Shown in pieces: positions 29,713 to 38,335 of a DNA stretch of 42,936 nt. The stretch is from positions 1-42,936 of the forward strand of contig CALURG010000025.1 of NCBI GenBank assembly GCA_944323115.1, given 5' to 3'. Positions within the stretch are counted from its first letter, which is position 1. Each line of letters begins with the position of its first letter. The translations under genes were made by a program, and so were the position numbers. This stretch comes from Candidatus Gastranaerophilales bacterium. GTDB taxonomy: Bacteria > Cyanobacteriota > Vampirovibrionia > Gastranaerophilales > Gastranaerophilaceae. A model generated the notes under the pieces. That model did not search any database, was not told where the DNA came from, and was given only the letters and a program-made list of their open reading frames with translations.

Positions 29713-32022
29713 ATGACAGCGACAAAGAAAGCGACTAAATCAAATAAAAAAACAGAGCCGTCTTCCAAAACATCAAAAACAAAAAAAGGAAAGGCTCTGG
29801 TAATAGTTGAATCACCGGCAAAATCAAAAACTATCACAAAAATTCTCGGAGATTCATATCAAATAGAAGCAAGTTACGGACACATCAGAGATTTTCCGCC
29901 TAAGGTGCTCGGCTTTGACGTTTCAAACAATTTTGAACCGTCATTTGTTGTCATACCCGAAAAAAAAGTTGTTGTTAAAAAACTCAATGAATTGGCTCAA
30001 AAAGCTGAAAAAGTATATCTGGCATCCGACCCTGACCGTGAAGGAGAAGCTATAGCATGGCATGTGAGACAAGTTCTTGATGTTCCTGACGACAAAATAT
30101 ATCGTATTGAATTTAATGAAATTACTCCAAAAGCAATAAAAAGTGCTGTTGAGCATTCAAGAGCCATTGACATGGACAGAGTGAAAGCACAACAGACAAG
30201 ACAAATTTTAGACAGACTTGTCGGTTACAAAATCAGTCCTGTTCTTTGGGAAAAAATGAGAAACTACAGACTTTCTGCCGGTCGTGTTCAAAGTGTTGCT
30301 CTTCGTATGATATGCGAAAGAGAAGACGAGATTGATGCATTTGTTCCGGTAGAATACTGGACAATTTCTGCCAATCTTTTGAAAGACAATATCCCGTTTA
30401 GTGCAGAGCTTACTAAATACAAAGACAAAAAAATCGAAATAAAAAACAAAGAAGAAGCCGACAAAATTGTTAAAGAGCTTTCCAAGAAAGGACTTGAATA
30501 CAAAGTATCAAAAGTAACATGCAGAGACACCCAAAGAAAACCTTCCGCACCATTTATCACATCAACGTTGCAGCGTGAAGCCAGCTCAAAACTCGGATAC
30601 GGAGTATCCAAAACAATGCAGATTGCCCAAAAGCTCTATGAAGGTATAGATATAGGCACTGACGGGCCTGTCGGTTTAATTACATATATGAGAACAGACT
30701 CAACAAGGATATCGGATGACGCACAAGCAGCAGCAAAAGAGTTTGTCACAACAAATTTCGGAGAAAAATATTATCCCAAAACTCCAAATATTTACCACAA
30801 AGGCGGAAAAAATGTCCAAGACGCCCACGAAGCAATCAGGCCTTCTTACATAGACAAAACACCAGAAAGCATTAAACAATATTTAACGTCAGAACAATAC
30901 AGACTTTATAAGCTTATTTGGTCACGTTTTGTAGCTTCTCAAATGGAAAATGCAAAGGTCAAGAACACTTCCGTTGATATTGAAGCAGGAGATTACTTAT
31001 TCAAAACAGGTACAAGCAAAATAATCTTTGACGGCTTTCTGAAAGTATACAATGACAGCGAAGATGAAACTCCGCAAAGCAAAATCCCGGATCTTGAACA
31101 AAATGACAAAATTACGCTTGAAAAGATTTCTCCCAAACAGCATTTTACACAGCCGCCTCCAAGATATACAGAAGCATCACTTGTAAAAGCACTTGAAGAA
31201 TACGGTATCGGCCGTCCGTCCACTTATGCACCGATTATTTCAAAAATTCAGCAAAAAGGTTATGTTGAAAAGCAAGAAAAAGCTCTAGCCCCGACAATAC
31301 TCGGAAGAACGCTGAGCAGAGAACTTGTAAAATATTTTACAGACATAATGAACTATCAGTTCACCGCACAAATGGAAACAAAACTCGATGACATTGCTGA
31401 AGAAAAAGCCGTATGGACAGATGTATTAAAAGATTTTTACACTCCTTTTAATGAAACAGTCGATTCTGCCAAAAAGAATATGCCGCGTGTGTTGATAGAA
31501 TCAGATGTTGTATGCCCAAAATGCGGCAAAAAAATGATAGTCAGAACAAGCAGGTTCGGAACACAATTTTTGGGATGTTCCGGGTATCCGGAATGCAAAA
31601 CAATGATGCCGCTGAACAAAGACGGTTCAGCTGTTCAGGTTGATGAAAAAAGTGATGAAAAGTGCGAAAAATGCGGCTCGGAAATGATAATAAAAGTCGG
31701 CCCGTACGGAAAGTATCTCCAATGTACAAATGACGAATGTAAACACAGAAAACGTCTTGTTGTTACAACAGGGGTGAAGTGTCCGAAATGCGGTGCCGGT
31801 GAAATAATACAAAGAAAATCCAAGTACGGAAAGATTTTCTATGGCTGCAACAAATACCCTGATTGTGATTTTGTCTCCTGGAATGAGCCTGTTCAGGAAA
31901 AATGTCCCGAATGCGGAGAATATATGTACAAAAAAATCACAAAAAAAGAATCAAAAATCATGTGCTCAAACCCAAAATGCGGATACTCAAAACCGCTGGA
32001 AGAGGACAATGCAAATGTATAA
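29713..32022 (+). CDS. topA: DNA topoisomerase I (type IA)
   Basis: 769 residues. Relaxes negative supercoils by passing strands through a transient break. A 27-residue Lys/Ser/Thr-rich extension precedes the TOPRIM domain (LVIVESPAKS with E33; ASDPDREGEAIAWH with D106, D108 and E110). The catalytic Tyr is Y325 in GLITYMRTDSTRIS. HEAIRP and GIGRPSTYAPII follow. The C-terminus has four topoisomerase zinc ribbons, each CPKCG/CEKCG/CPECG ... C(x3-4)C, from about residue 598. No clear ribosome binding site. Overlaps the start of aroE by 8 bases, so the two form one transcript. Confidence 0.96.
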   Translation: MTATKKATKSNKKTEPSSKTSKTKKGKALVIVESPAKSKTITKILGDSYQIEASYGHIRDFPPKVLGFDVSNNFEPSFVVIPEKKVVVKKLNELAQKAEKVYLASDPDREGEAIAWHVRQVLDVPDDKIYRIEFNEITPKAIKSAVEHSRAIDMDRVKAQQTRQILDRLVGYKISPVLWEKMRNYRLSAGRVQSVALRMICEREDEIDAFVPVEYWTISANLLKDNIPFSAELTKYKDKKIEIKNKEEADKIVKELSKKGLEYKVSKVTCRDTQRKPSAPFITSTLQREASSKLGYGVSKTMQIAQKLYEGIDIGTDGPVGLITYMRTDSTRISDDAQAAAKEFVTTNFGEKYYPKTPNIYHKGGKNVQDAHEAIRPSYIDKTPESIKQYLTSEQYRLYKLIWSRFVASQMENAKVKNTSVDIEAGDYLFKTGTSKIIFDGFLKVYNDSEDETPQSKIPDLEQNDKITLEKISPKQHFTQPPPRYTEASLVKALEEYGIGRPSTYAPIISKIQQKGYVEKQEKALAPTILGRTLSRELVKYFTDIMNYQFTAQMETKLDDIAEEKAVWTDVLKDFYTPFNETVDSAKKNMPRVLIESDVVCPKCGKKMIVRTSRFGTQFLGCSGYPECKTMMPLNKDGSAVQVDEKSDEKCEKCGSEMIIKVGPYGKYLQCTNDECKHRKRLVVTTGVKCPKCGAGEIIQRKSKYGKIFYGCNKYPDCDFVSWNEPVQEKCPECGEYMYKKITKKESKIMCSNPKCGYSKPLEEDNANV

Positions 32023-32866
32023 ATTGGCAGTAATAGGACACCCTCTTACACAATCTCTTTCTGCTGTAATGCACAATGCTATGCTGAATAATCTCAAACT
32101 GGAAGGAAGCTATGAAACGCTCGAAACACAAAGCGAGGATCTTGTTGACAGAATAAAATATTTGAAATCACGAGATTACACGGGTTTTAACATAACTATC
32201 CCACTAAAAGTTCCTGTTACCCTGTTTCTGGATGAATTTGACAATTCAGCTGATATTGCGGGATGTGCAAATACCGTAAAAATTTTACCGGACAAAAGAC
32301 TTTACGGATACAACACGGATATATACGGTTTTAAAACAGCAATTGCTCCGGAAATACAAAACAAGTTGAAAGGCTCTTCCGTAACCATTCTCGGCACAGG
32401 CGGTGCCGCAAGAGCTGCGGCTATAGCCTTATGCCAAATAGGAGCAGAAGAAATAAATTTCTATGCAAGAAACATAATAAATGCCCAAAATATGGTTAAT
32501 TTCTTGAGACAGAATTTCAAGACAACAGTGTTCACCCTAAAACAAATGCAAAGTTTAAGGGACTTGTCAGATTCAGCAATGCTTGTAAACTCTACACCAA
32601 TAGGAATGAGAGGCAAGGCAATGGGAACAAGCCCGATTGATGAAAGTGTTTTAAAAACTTTGCCGAAAGAAGCTGTTGTTTACGACATAGTTTACAATCC
32701 TTTAAAAACAGAGCTGTTAAAAATTGCACAAAACAACGGCTATAAAACAATCTCAGGTCTTGATATGTTCGTCCATCAAGGAGCAAAAGCCTTTGAAATC
32801 TGGACAGGTATAAAAGCAAAACCAGATGTTATGAAAATAGCCGTACTTGAAGCACTTGCAGAATAA
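32015..32866 (+). CDS. aroE: Shikimate dehydrogenase
   Basis: 283 residues from the ATG at 32015, chosen for AGAGGA 8 bases upstream; an ATG at 32009 is too close to it. Reduces 3-dehydroshikimate with NADPH in aromatic amino-acid synthesis. Motifs: GHPLTQSLSAVMHN, FNITIPLKVPV (catalytic Lys), YGYNTDIYGF (catalytic Asp), GTGGAARAAA (NADPH), VNSTPIGM, GLDMFVHQGAKAFEIWTG. The start lies within topA, so translation is coupled. The stop is 2 bases from the convergent ybgC gene. Confidence 0.95.
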   Translation: MYKLAVIGHPLTQSLSAVMHNAMLNNLKLEGSYETLETQSEDLVDRIKYLKSRDYTGFNITIPLKVPVTLFLDEFDNSADIAGCANTVKILPDKRLYGYNTDIYGFKTAIAPEIQNKLKGSSVTILGTGGAARAAAIALCQIGAEEINFYARNIINAQNMVNFLRQNFKTTVFTLKQMQSLRDLSDSAMLVNSTPIGMRGKAMGTSPIDESVLKTLPKEAVVYDIVYNPLKTELLKIAQNNGYKTISGLDMFVHQGAKAFEIWTGIKAKPDVMKIAVLEALAE

Positions 32867-32868
32867 AA

Positions 32869-33291
32869 TTATACCGTTACTGCATTTTGTTTGTTATATG
32901 CTTCTACAATAAAATCAGGAAGTCTGCGAATCATCTTGTTTGTACGTGTATCAACGGCAACACAAGTGACCGTTCCAATGATATTTACAACACCAGTATC
33001 TTCATTTTTTAGTGTTTGCTTAAAAACTATTGCACTCGGACGAAGTTCAGCCACCTCAGTATCCAAAAGCAAGTTTTCATCTAACTTTGCAGAAAGCTTA
33101 TATTTTATATTCAGCTCAACAACCGGCAAAATACAGCCGTCTTCTTGCATTTTCTTTAAATCAAGCCCGAGAACTTTATCGGTATACTCAATTCTGCCTG
33201 CTTCTAGCCATCTAAGGTATGCACCATGCCAAACAACACCGTATGCATCAGTATCAGCATAATATACCCTAATTTTATCCGTATGTATCAT
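32869..33291 (-). CDS. YbgC/4-hydroxybenzoyl-CoA-type thioesterase
   Basis: 140 residues, hot-dog fold. Starts MIHTDKIRVYYADTDAYGVVWHGAYLRWLEAGR: the family signature with the catalytic Asp in YADTDAYGVV. Hydrolyses short acyl-CoA thioesters; YbgC is tied to the Tol-Pal envelope system in other bacteria, but no tol genes are here. ATG at 33291 with GAGG upstream (TTG at 33297 is less likely). It follows the TPR gene by 15 bases, so it is probably in its operon. Confidence 0.85.
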   Translation of the reverse strand: MIHTDKIRVYYADTDAYGVVWHGAYLRWLEAGRIEYTDKVLGLDLKKMQEDGCILPVVELNIKYKLSAKLDENLLLDTEVAELRPSAIVFKQTLKNEDTGVVNIIGTVTCVAVDTRTNKMIRRLPDFIVEAYNKQNAVTV

Positions 33292-33306
33292 AAACAAAAC
33301 CTCAAT

Positions 33307-34905
33307 CTATGAATCAAACAATCCCTGAATTTTATCGGTAATTTCCTGAGGATCAAGCTCATTTGTTACATTATTCAAATCCATTGCTATTTGATAAAGC
33401 TTTGCCGCTTCCACCTTGTCGCCCTTGATAGCTATTGAACGCCCAAGATTGTAATGAGCAAGAGCATAATTTGGGTTGTAATGAATAGCTTTTTGAAATA
33501 ATTCGATAGCCTGCTGTACACGGCCCAAATCATCAAGATAAATTACACCCAGATTGTTATAAGCTATATCATACGTTGAATCGTATTTTATGGATAATTC
33601 ATATTCTTTAATAGCTTCATCTATATCGCCTTTTCCCCAGTGCAAAAATCCGAGATTACAATGTATTTTTGCATTTGTGGGATCAAGTTCCAAAGCACGT
33701 CTGTATACTGTCAATGCATTGTTGTACTCTTGCTTGTCATAAAAAGCACTGCCAAGATTAATAAAAATATCAATATCTGTAGGTGTCAGCAGATAAGCTG
33801 ATTGATATGCACTAATGGCCGCATCCGTATTTTTTTCCGATTCCTGAAAAACATATCCCAGTGTTTGAGCAATAATACTTGTCCATTCCGGTCTGGGGTT
33901 AAGAGTAATAGCATTTTGATAATACGAAATTGCTTCTTTTGCCTCGCCTTTAAGATACAGAATATTCGCAAGATTGCTGTAATATTCTGCAGCATTCGGC
34001 TGTATTTCAATAAGTTTTCTGTACGAATCAACAGCACTGTCCAAATCACCGAGTTCTTCATACACAGAACACAAAGAACGATAAGCCGTAATGTTGAGAC
34101 TGTCAAGAATAATCGCCATTTTATATTCCAAAATGGCATCCTCATATCTGCCTATTGCCCTGTAAATATCTCCCAAAAGACAATATAAAAGAATAAAACC
34201 CGGAGCTTTTTCCAATGCCTCTCTATACAAATCTATTGCCTGATCAATACCGTTTCTGGCTACCATAATCCAGCCTTTTATCAGCATGGGGAAAAACTGG
34301 AAATAAGAAATGACTCTAAAAACAGCTTTCAAAGCCATTTTGTCAAACGGAAGAGTCAAAAAAGCAAACATAAATTCGCTCTGTCGTTTCAGTGAAGTTT
34401 TAAAATTCTTCACAGACATTACACGATAAAGGTTGTATCTGAGAAAATGTGCTCTGGCAGAAGAAAAAGGTTTTATCTTGATAGCTTTTGCCGCATATTC
34501 CATAGCATCGGGGAAATGAGCTTTTTTTGTATGGCAACATGCAAGCATGTAATATGAATCTGCATTTTTGGAATCTTTTTCCACAGCAAGGTTAAAATAA
34601 TTTATGGCTCTGTCAATTTCGTTTTTATAATAAAACGCCATACCTATCTTGTAATATATCTCGGCAGAATTTATATAAGACTCAAGAGCACGCTGATATT
34701 CAGTAATTGCCTCATCTATGTATTGGCGTGCCTGGTGTATATCAAGATGCCATTCAATATACAAGTCACCGAGCCGAACATGCAGCTCTGCATTTGTCGG
34801 ATCTTTGGCAAGCTCAATCTGGCAATTTTCAATTGCTCTTTGCAAACCGCTGTTCGTTTTAAATTTTTTATTATTATGGTGCCTGTGTTGTAATATTTTA
34901 AACAT
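33307..34905 (-). CDS. TPR-repeat protein, paralogue 2
   Basis: 532 residues, the same plan as the gene at 27820: an N-terminal TPR group, a non-TPR stretch (about 165-235, with FMFAFLTLPFDKM and FFPMLIKGW), then TPRs to the end (AYNNLGVIYLDDLGRVQQAIELF) and a short acidic C-terminus with a DxxEI.D.I..LF-like ending shared by both. The N-terminus is basic (HRHHNNKKFK). No ribosome binding site of normal spacing (GAGGAAA is 14 bases from the ATG). It has its own promoter (34933-34961) and ybgC behind it. Function unknown; probably a scaffold. Confidence 0.85.
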   Translation of the reverse strand: MFKILQHRHHNNKKFKTNSGLQRAIENCQIELAKDPTNAELHVRLGDLYIEWHLDIHQARQYIDEAITEYQRALESYINSAEIYYKIGMAFYYKNEIDRAINYFNLAVEKDSKNADSYYMLACCHTKKAHFPDAMEYAAKAIKIKPFSSARAHFLRYNLYRVMSVKNFKTSLKRQSEFMFAFLTLPFDKMALKAVFRVISYFQFFPMLIKGWIMVARNGIDQAIDLYREALEKAPGFILLYCLLGDIYRAIGRYEDAILEYKMAIILDSLNITAYRSLCSVYEELGDLDSAVDSYRKLIEIQPNAAEYYSNLANILYLKGEAKEAISYYQNAITLNPRPEWTSIIAQTLGYVFQESEKNTDAAISAYQSAYLLTPTDIDIFINLGSAFYDKQEYNNALTVYRRALELDPTNAKIHCNLGFLHWGKGDIDEAIKEYELSIKYDSTYDIAYNNLGVIYLDDLGRVQQAIELFQKAIHYNPNYALAHYNLGRSIAIKGDKVEAAKLYQIAMDLNNVTNELDPQEITDKIQGLFDS

Positions 34906-34932
34906 GTTTTGCCAAAAATTTCCTCTATAGTT

Positions 34933-34961
34933 ATATTAAAATACTTACAGAATTTTTGCAA
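34933..34961 (-). promoter_or_regulatory. Promoter of TPR paralogue 2
   Basis: Minus strand TTGCAA (34956-34961), 17-base spacer, TAATAT (34933-34938). It lies just downstream of the PilZ gene stop, so the TPR gene can be transcribed independently. Confidence 0.55.
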
Positions 34962-34975
34962 AGAATTTAAGTATT

Positions 34976-35596
34976 TTAGTATTTTTTATTTTGTTCTCTT
35001 TCCAGATTTATACATTTTTTTATAATTTTATCTCTGTCTTCTTCTGATATTTGTGTAAATTCAAAAACGTATTCCTTAGGTTTGTAAAAATTCTTTTTTA
35101 AAACAACACCCTCTGCTTTTATCAAATGGCCATATTTTTCGATACGCAGCTGAGCATTGTATTTGTCCATATTCTGAAAACTCTTCTCACTGTGGAATCT
35201 GACACCGCCGCCGCCAATATCAATTGTATCTGTTCTATAGTTACCTTCATCAAGCTGCAAAAACAAATCTGTTATATAAGGCATTCTAAGATATTTTCTT
35301 CTTTGTATAATCTGGTGCTCTTCATTAAATTCTATAACCATCCTGCCATCAAAAGGTGCATCATATACAATTGAATCCAGAATGATAATGCCTGAAAAAG
35401 TATACACAAAAGCCTTTATTTCAGACCCTTCACTCAAATAAGGAATCAAATCAGCTCTTGATTCCGGAAAAGATATTGTAAGCCTGTCAAACTCAGGCTC
35501 TAAAATATAGCAATCCACGATATTTCTGGATGCAATACTCGAACCTGTATCAATTTCAATTTGTACTTTTAGTCCTCTTTTAACGTGATTTTGCAT
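34976..35596 (-). CDS. PilZ-domain protein, possible cyclic-di-GMP receptor
   Basis: 206 residues. Residues 1-95 form a YcgR-type N-terminal beta domain; 96-200 resemble PilZ, with QRRKYLRMPY (the RxxxR ligand motif) and DIGGGGVRF where PilZ usually has (D/N)xSxxG: the Ser is Gly here. Ligand binding is plausible but not assured. AGAGGTG lies 9 bases before the ATG. PilZ proteins modulate motility and exopolysaccharide; the target here is unknown. Neighbour of TPR paralogue 2, with a gap of about 70 bases. Confidence 0.8.
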   Translation of the reverse strand: MQNHVKRGLKVQIEIDTGSSIASRNIVDCYILEPEFDRLTISFPESRADLIPYLSEGSEIKAFVYTFSGIIILDSIVYDAPFDGRMVIEFNEEHQIIQRRKYLRMPYITDLFLQLDEGNYRTDTIDIGGGGVRFHSEKSFQNMDKYNAQLRIEKYGHLIKAEGVVLKKNFYKPKEYVFEFTQISEEDRDKIIKKCINLEREQNKKY

Positions 35597-35654
35597 GATT
35601 TATTCACCTCTGGAAAATTTACAAATATTAGCTTAAGCCAATTGAAAAATATAC

Positions 35655-36884
35655 TTAAATACTTTCAAGATACGAAGAAGGAGCCAGTACAGTCAACACA
35701 GAAGGACCGTTCAAACACTTATTTGCAACTCTTTGGATATCTTCAGTCGTAACATTATTTATTGCATAGATAAGTTTTTCTTCGTAATCCGCACCCAAAC
35801 CTTTATCTTCATAAAAAGCCATAAGACTTGATTGTTGCAGATTCGTTTCTGAAAAGAACTGCCTTCTGCCTATAAGATTATTTTTGGCATTTTCTAATTC
35901 CTGTTCAGTTACAGGTATATTTTTTATTTTGTCCAGTTCGATTTTAAATCCCTCAAGAGAAGTTTTTATATTTTTAGGTTCTGTAGCAATGTATACATTG
36001 AACAGAGCTGCTTTATCATATGTTTCATAACTGCTCCTAACAACATATGCCAAACCTTTTTTGTCTCTCAATTCCAGAAAAAGTCTGGAAGACAAACCGC
36101 TTGAGCCCAACATTGTATTCATTACCATTATTGCAGGATAATCTGTGTCATAAATAGTCGGTACATGCCAGCCTTGAATAACCTGAGCCTGAGCCGCATC
36201 GTCTTTTTGAACTTTTACAACAGCCGGTTCGCTTAAAATAGGCATATTAATCTGATTATTGCGGTTTTGAGAATTGAATATATTTTTAAAATACTTATTT
36301 GTCAATTCCAGAATTTTCTCTTCTTCAAAATCGCCTACAAGGCTTATAACTTTAGAAGAATTTTTCATCAAATCATTATATACTTCCAAAACCTCTTCTT
36401 TTTTTATTTCATCTATATCTTCAAGTATTTTGGTATATGTATGTCCGTACGGATGATTTTTAAAAATATTTTTGTAAAAAGCATCCATTGCTTTTGTTTT
36501 AGGGTCATCCAGCTCTGCCGGTATTTCGCCTTTCAGTTTAATGACTTCTTTGTCAAAATCGTCAAAGGTTGAATTTTCAATAATATCTGCAAGTATTTCC
36601 ACACCTTTTTCAAAGTCTTCATTTAAACACTGAAGTTTAAAACGGATAAAATCCTGCTTCATTTCACTGTAACAGTCTATTGCATTTTCATCCAGTTCAT
36701 TAGCAAGCTGTTCGGCTGTTCTGTTTTTTGTACCCTGCAAAAACAATCTGTTTAACAAAGTATAAAGACCCGCTTTTTTTTCGGGCTTTTCGATTTTAAA
36801 ATAAAAACACAAAGCCATTCTTGGAGTATTTTTGTTTTTTTTCAAAACTAAAGGTATATTATTTTCCAAAATTATTTTTTTCAT
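35655..36884 (-). CDS. M16B peptidase subunit lacking the zinc motif (R/Y subunit)
   Basis: 409 residues. Belongs to the M16 (pitrilysin/mitochondrial processing peptidase) fold but has no HxxEH: the corresponding place reads LYTLLNRLFLQGT. It keeps the SSRLFLELRDKKGLAYVV motif, whose Arg and Tyr complete the active site of the partner. Bacterial M16B enzymes work as such catalytic plus non-catalytic pairs. AAGGA is 6 bases before the ATG. It follows the catalytic partner by 28 bases. Confidence 0.9.
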   Translation of the reverse strand: MKKIILENNIPLVLKKNKNTPRMALCFYFKIEKPEKKAGLYTLLNRLFLQGTKNRTAEQLANELDENAIDCYSEMKQDFIRFKLQCLNEDFEKGVEILADIIENSTFDDFDKEVIKLKGEIPAELDDPKTKAMDAFYKNIFKNHPYGHTYTKILEDIDEIKKEEVLEVYNDLMKNSSKVISLVGDFEEEKILELTNKYFKNIFNSQNRNNQINMPILSEPAVVKVQKDDAAQAQVIQGWHVPTIYDTDYPAIMVMNTMLGSSGLSSRLFLELRDKKGLAYVVRSSYETYDKAALFNVYIATEPKNIKTSLEGFKIELDKIKNIPVTEQELENAKNNLIGRRQFFSETNLQQSSLMAFYEDKGLGADYEEKLIYAINNVTTEDIQRVANKCLNGPSVLTVLAPSSYLESI

Positions 36885-36912
36885 TTTTTGTCCTTCTTTT
36901 TATCAATAAGCA

Positions 36913-38250
36913 TTATTCAGGCAAAAGTACTGTCGTAACAGAATTATTAAATTGGAGATATTTTCTTGCAACCTGATTTACATCTTCTAAATTATAATTT
37001 TCCAAATCTTCAAGATATTGTTCAACCAAATCAAGATTGTCACAGACAGTCATGTAATAGCCGATATTTTCAGCTATATCAGAAACCGTTTCTGAACTTT
37101 CAGCAAAACGTGCTTTTAGTTTTTTCTTTGCTTTGTTAAATTCACGCTCAGTCATACCATCTTTTAAAAGCATTTCAAACTCATGTTTTATTAAAGAAAT
37201 AGCCTCTTCTTTTTTGTCTGCTTTGAAATTTGATTGGACAAAGAAGTTTCCTCCGTCTCTAAAATTGTAAAAGTCGGTTGTTACAACATTGAAGACCGGG
37301 TTTGTAACCTTTTCAACAAGATTTTGATACAGTCTTGAACTCTGACCTTCACCCAGAACAATATTTATAATTTCCAAACCGATATTGTCTTTTATATCGG
37401 AAGCAATAGGTCCGAGCCATCCCGTAATTGCAAAGCCTGTATTGATTTTTCCTTTAAGTTCAAAATACTTTTCTTCATTTACAGGTTCATCAAGGTTGTG
37501 TTTCGGATTTTGATAGTTTTGTCTTCCTTTAAAATCAAATTCTTTAACAACTTTTTCCAAAACTTCTTCACTGTCAAAATCACCTGCAACTATTGTTGTA
37601 ATGTTGTTTGGAGTGTAGTGGGTTTTGTAATAATCCAATATCACTTCTCTCGGTATGGAAGCAATTGTTTCGGCATGGCCTATCACATCTCTTTTATAAG
37701 GATGATTTGTGTACATATTTTTATTTGTATTGTTATAAACTTTTGTCCAAGGCTGATCCTGACGCATCCTTATTTCTTCAATAACAACATGTCTTTCTCT
37801 TTTTTGAGAAACACTGTCGTCGCCGTATGTAAAAGCCGGACCTATTTCATCCTCAGGAATGACCGGATCAAGCATCATATCCGCATGGAGTTCTATTGCC
37901 TCATTCATATATGCATTTTGAGGACCTTTAGGCAGTGTAACATAATAAAAAGTGTAATCTTTCCAGGTTGCAGCATTGACTATAGCACCTTTGGCTTCAA
38001 GTGTTTTGTCAAAATAACCGGCCTTATGCTTGTGTGTACCTTTAAACATAAGGTGTTCCAAAAAATGTGAAATACCGTTATTTTCATCATTTTCATTGAT
38101 TGAACCGGTTTTTACCCAGCTTGATATATTAACAAGCCCGCCTTCCTTGTGAGCAAGTACAACTTTGTGTCCGTTCTCTCGTTCATATATTTCAACAGGT
38201 CTTGTCAAATAAGGGTATAAGACCTCTTTTTTTACAATATTTTCTTCCAC
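36913..38250 (-). CDS. M16B peptidase, catalytic zinc subunit
   Basis: 445 residues. HFLEHLMFKGT supplies H62, E65 and H66 of the inverted zinc motif HxxEH; the third ligand is the Glu in VVIEEI near 158. The start is GTG at 38250, with AGAGG 8 bases upstream and family-typical YPYLTRPVEIYERENGHKVVLA following. No signal peptide, so the complex is probably cytoplasmic. The C-terminal half has only a weak R/Y region (SSRLYQNLVEK). A degenerate extended -10 (TGTTACAAT) lies upstream. Processes small unfolded peptides or precursor proteins in other species; substrate unknown here. Confidence 0.92.
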   Translation of the reverse strand: MEENIVKKEVLYPYLTRPVEIYERENGHKVVLAHKEGGLVNISSWVKTGSINENDENNGISHFLEHLMFKGTHKHKAGYFDKTLEAKGAIVNAATWKDYTFYYVTLPKGPQNAYMNEAIELHADMMLDPVIPEDEIGPAFTYGDDSVSQKRERHVVIEEIRMRQDQPWTKVYNNTNKNMYTNHPYKRDVIGHAETIASIPREVILDYYKTHYTPNNITTIVAGDFDSEEVLEKVVKEFDFKGRQNYQNPKHNLDEPVNEEKYFELKGKINTGFAITGWLGPIASDIKDNIGLEIINIVLGEGQSSRLYQNLVEKVTNPVFNVVTTDFYNFRDGGNFFVQSNFKADKKEEAISLIKHEFEMLLKDGMTEREFNKAKKKLKARFAESSETVSDIAENIGYYMTVCDNLDLVEQYLEDLENYNLEDVNQVARKYLQFNNSVTTVLLPE

Positions 38251-38335
38251 CTTGAAAACCTCTATATCATTCTACGGAATAATTGTAACAGATAATCAAG
38301 GCTTTTACACATATATTAAGTGGATATTAAATACC

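Noticed and set aside
37498-38070. 190-codon open frame on the plus strand
   Set aside because: Lies wholly antisense to the catalytic M16B gene, whose motifs are unambiguous; its translation is Phe/Ile/Cys-rich as expected of an antisense shadow.
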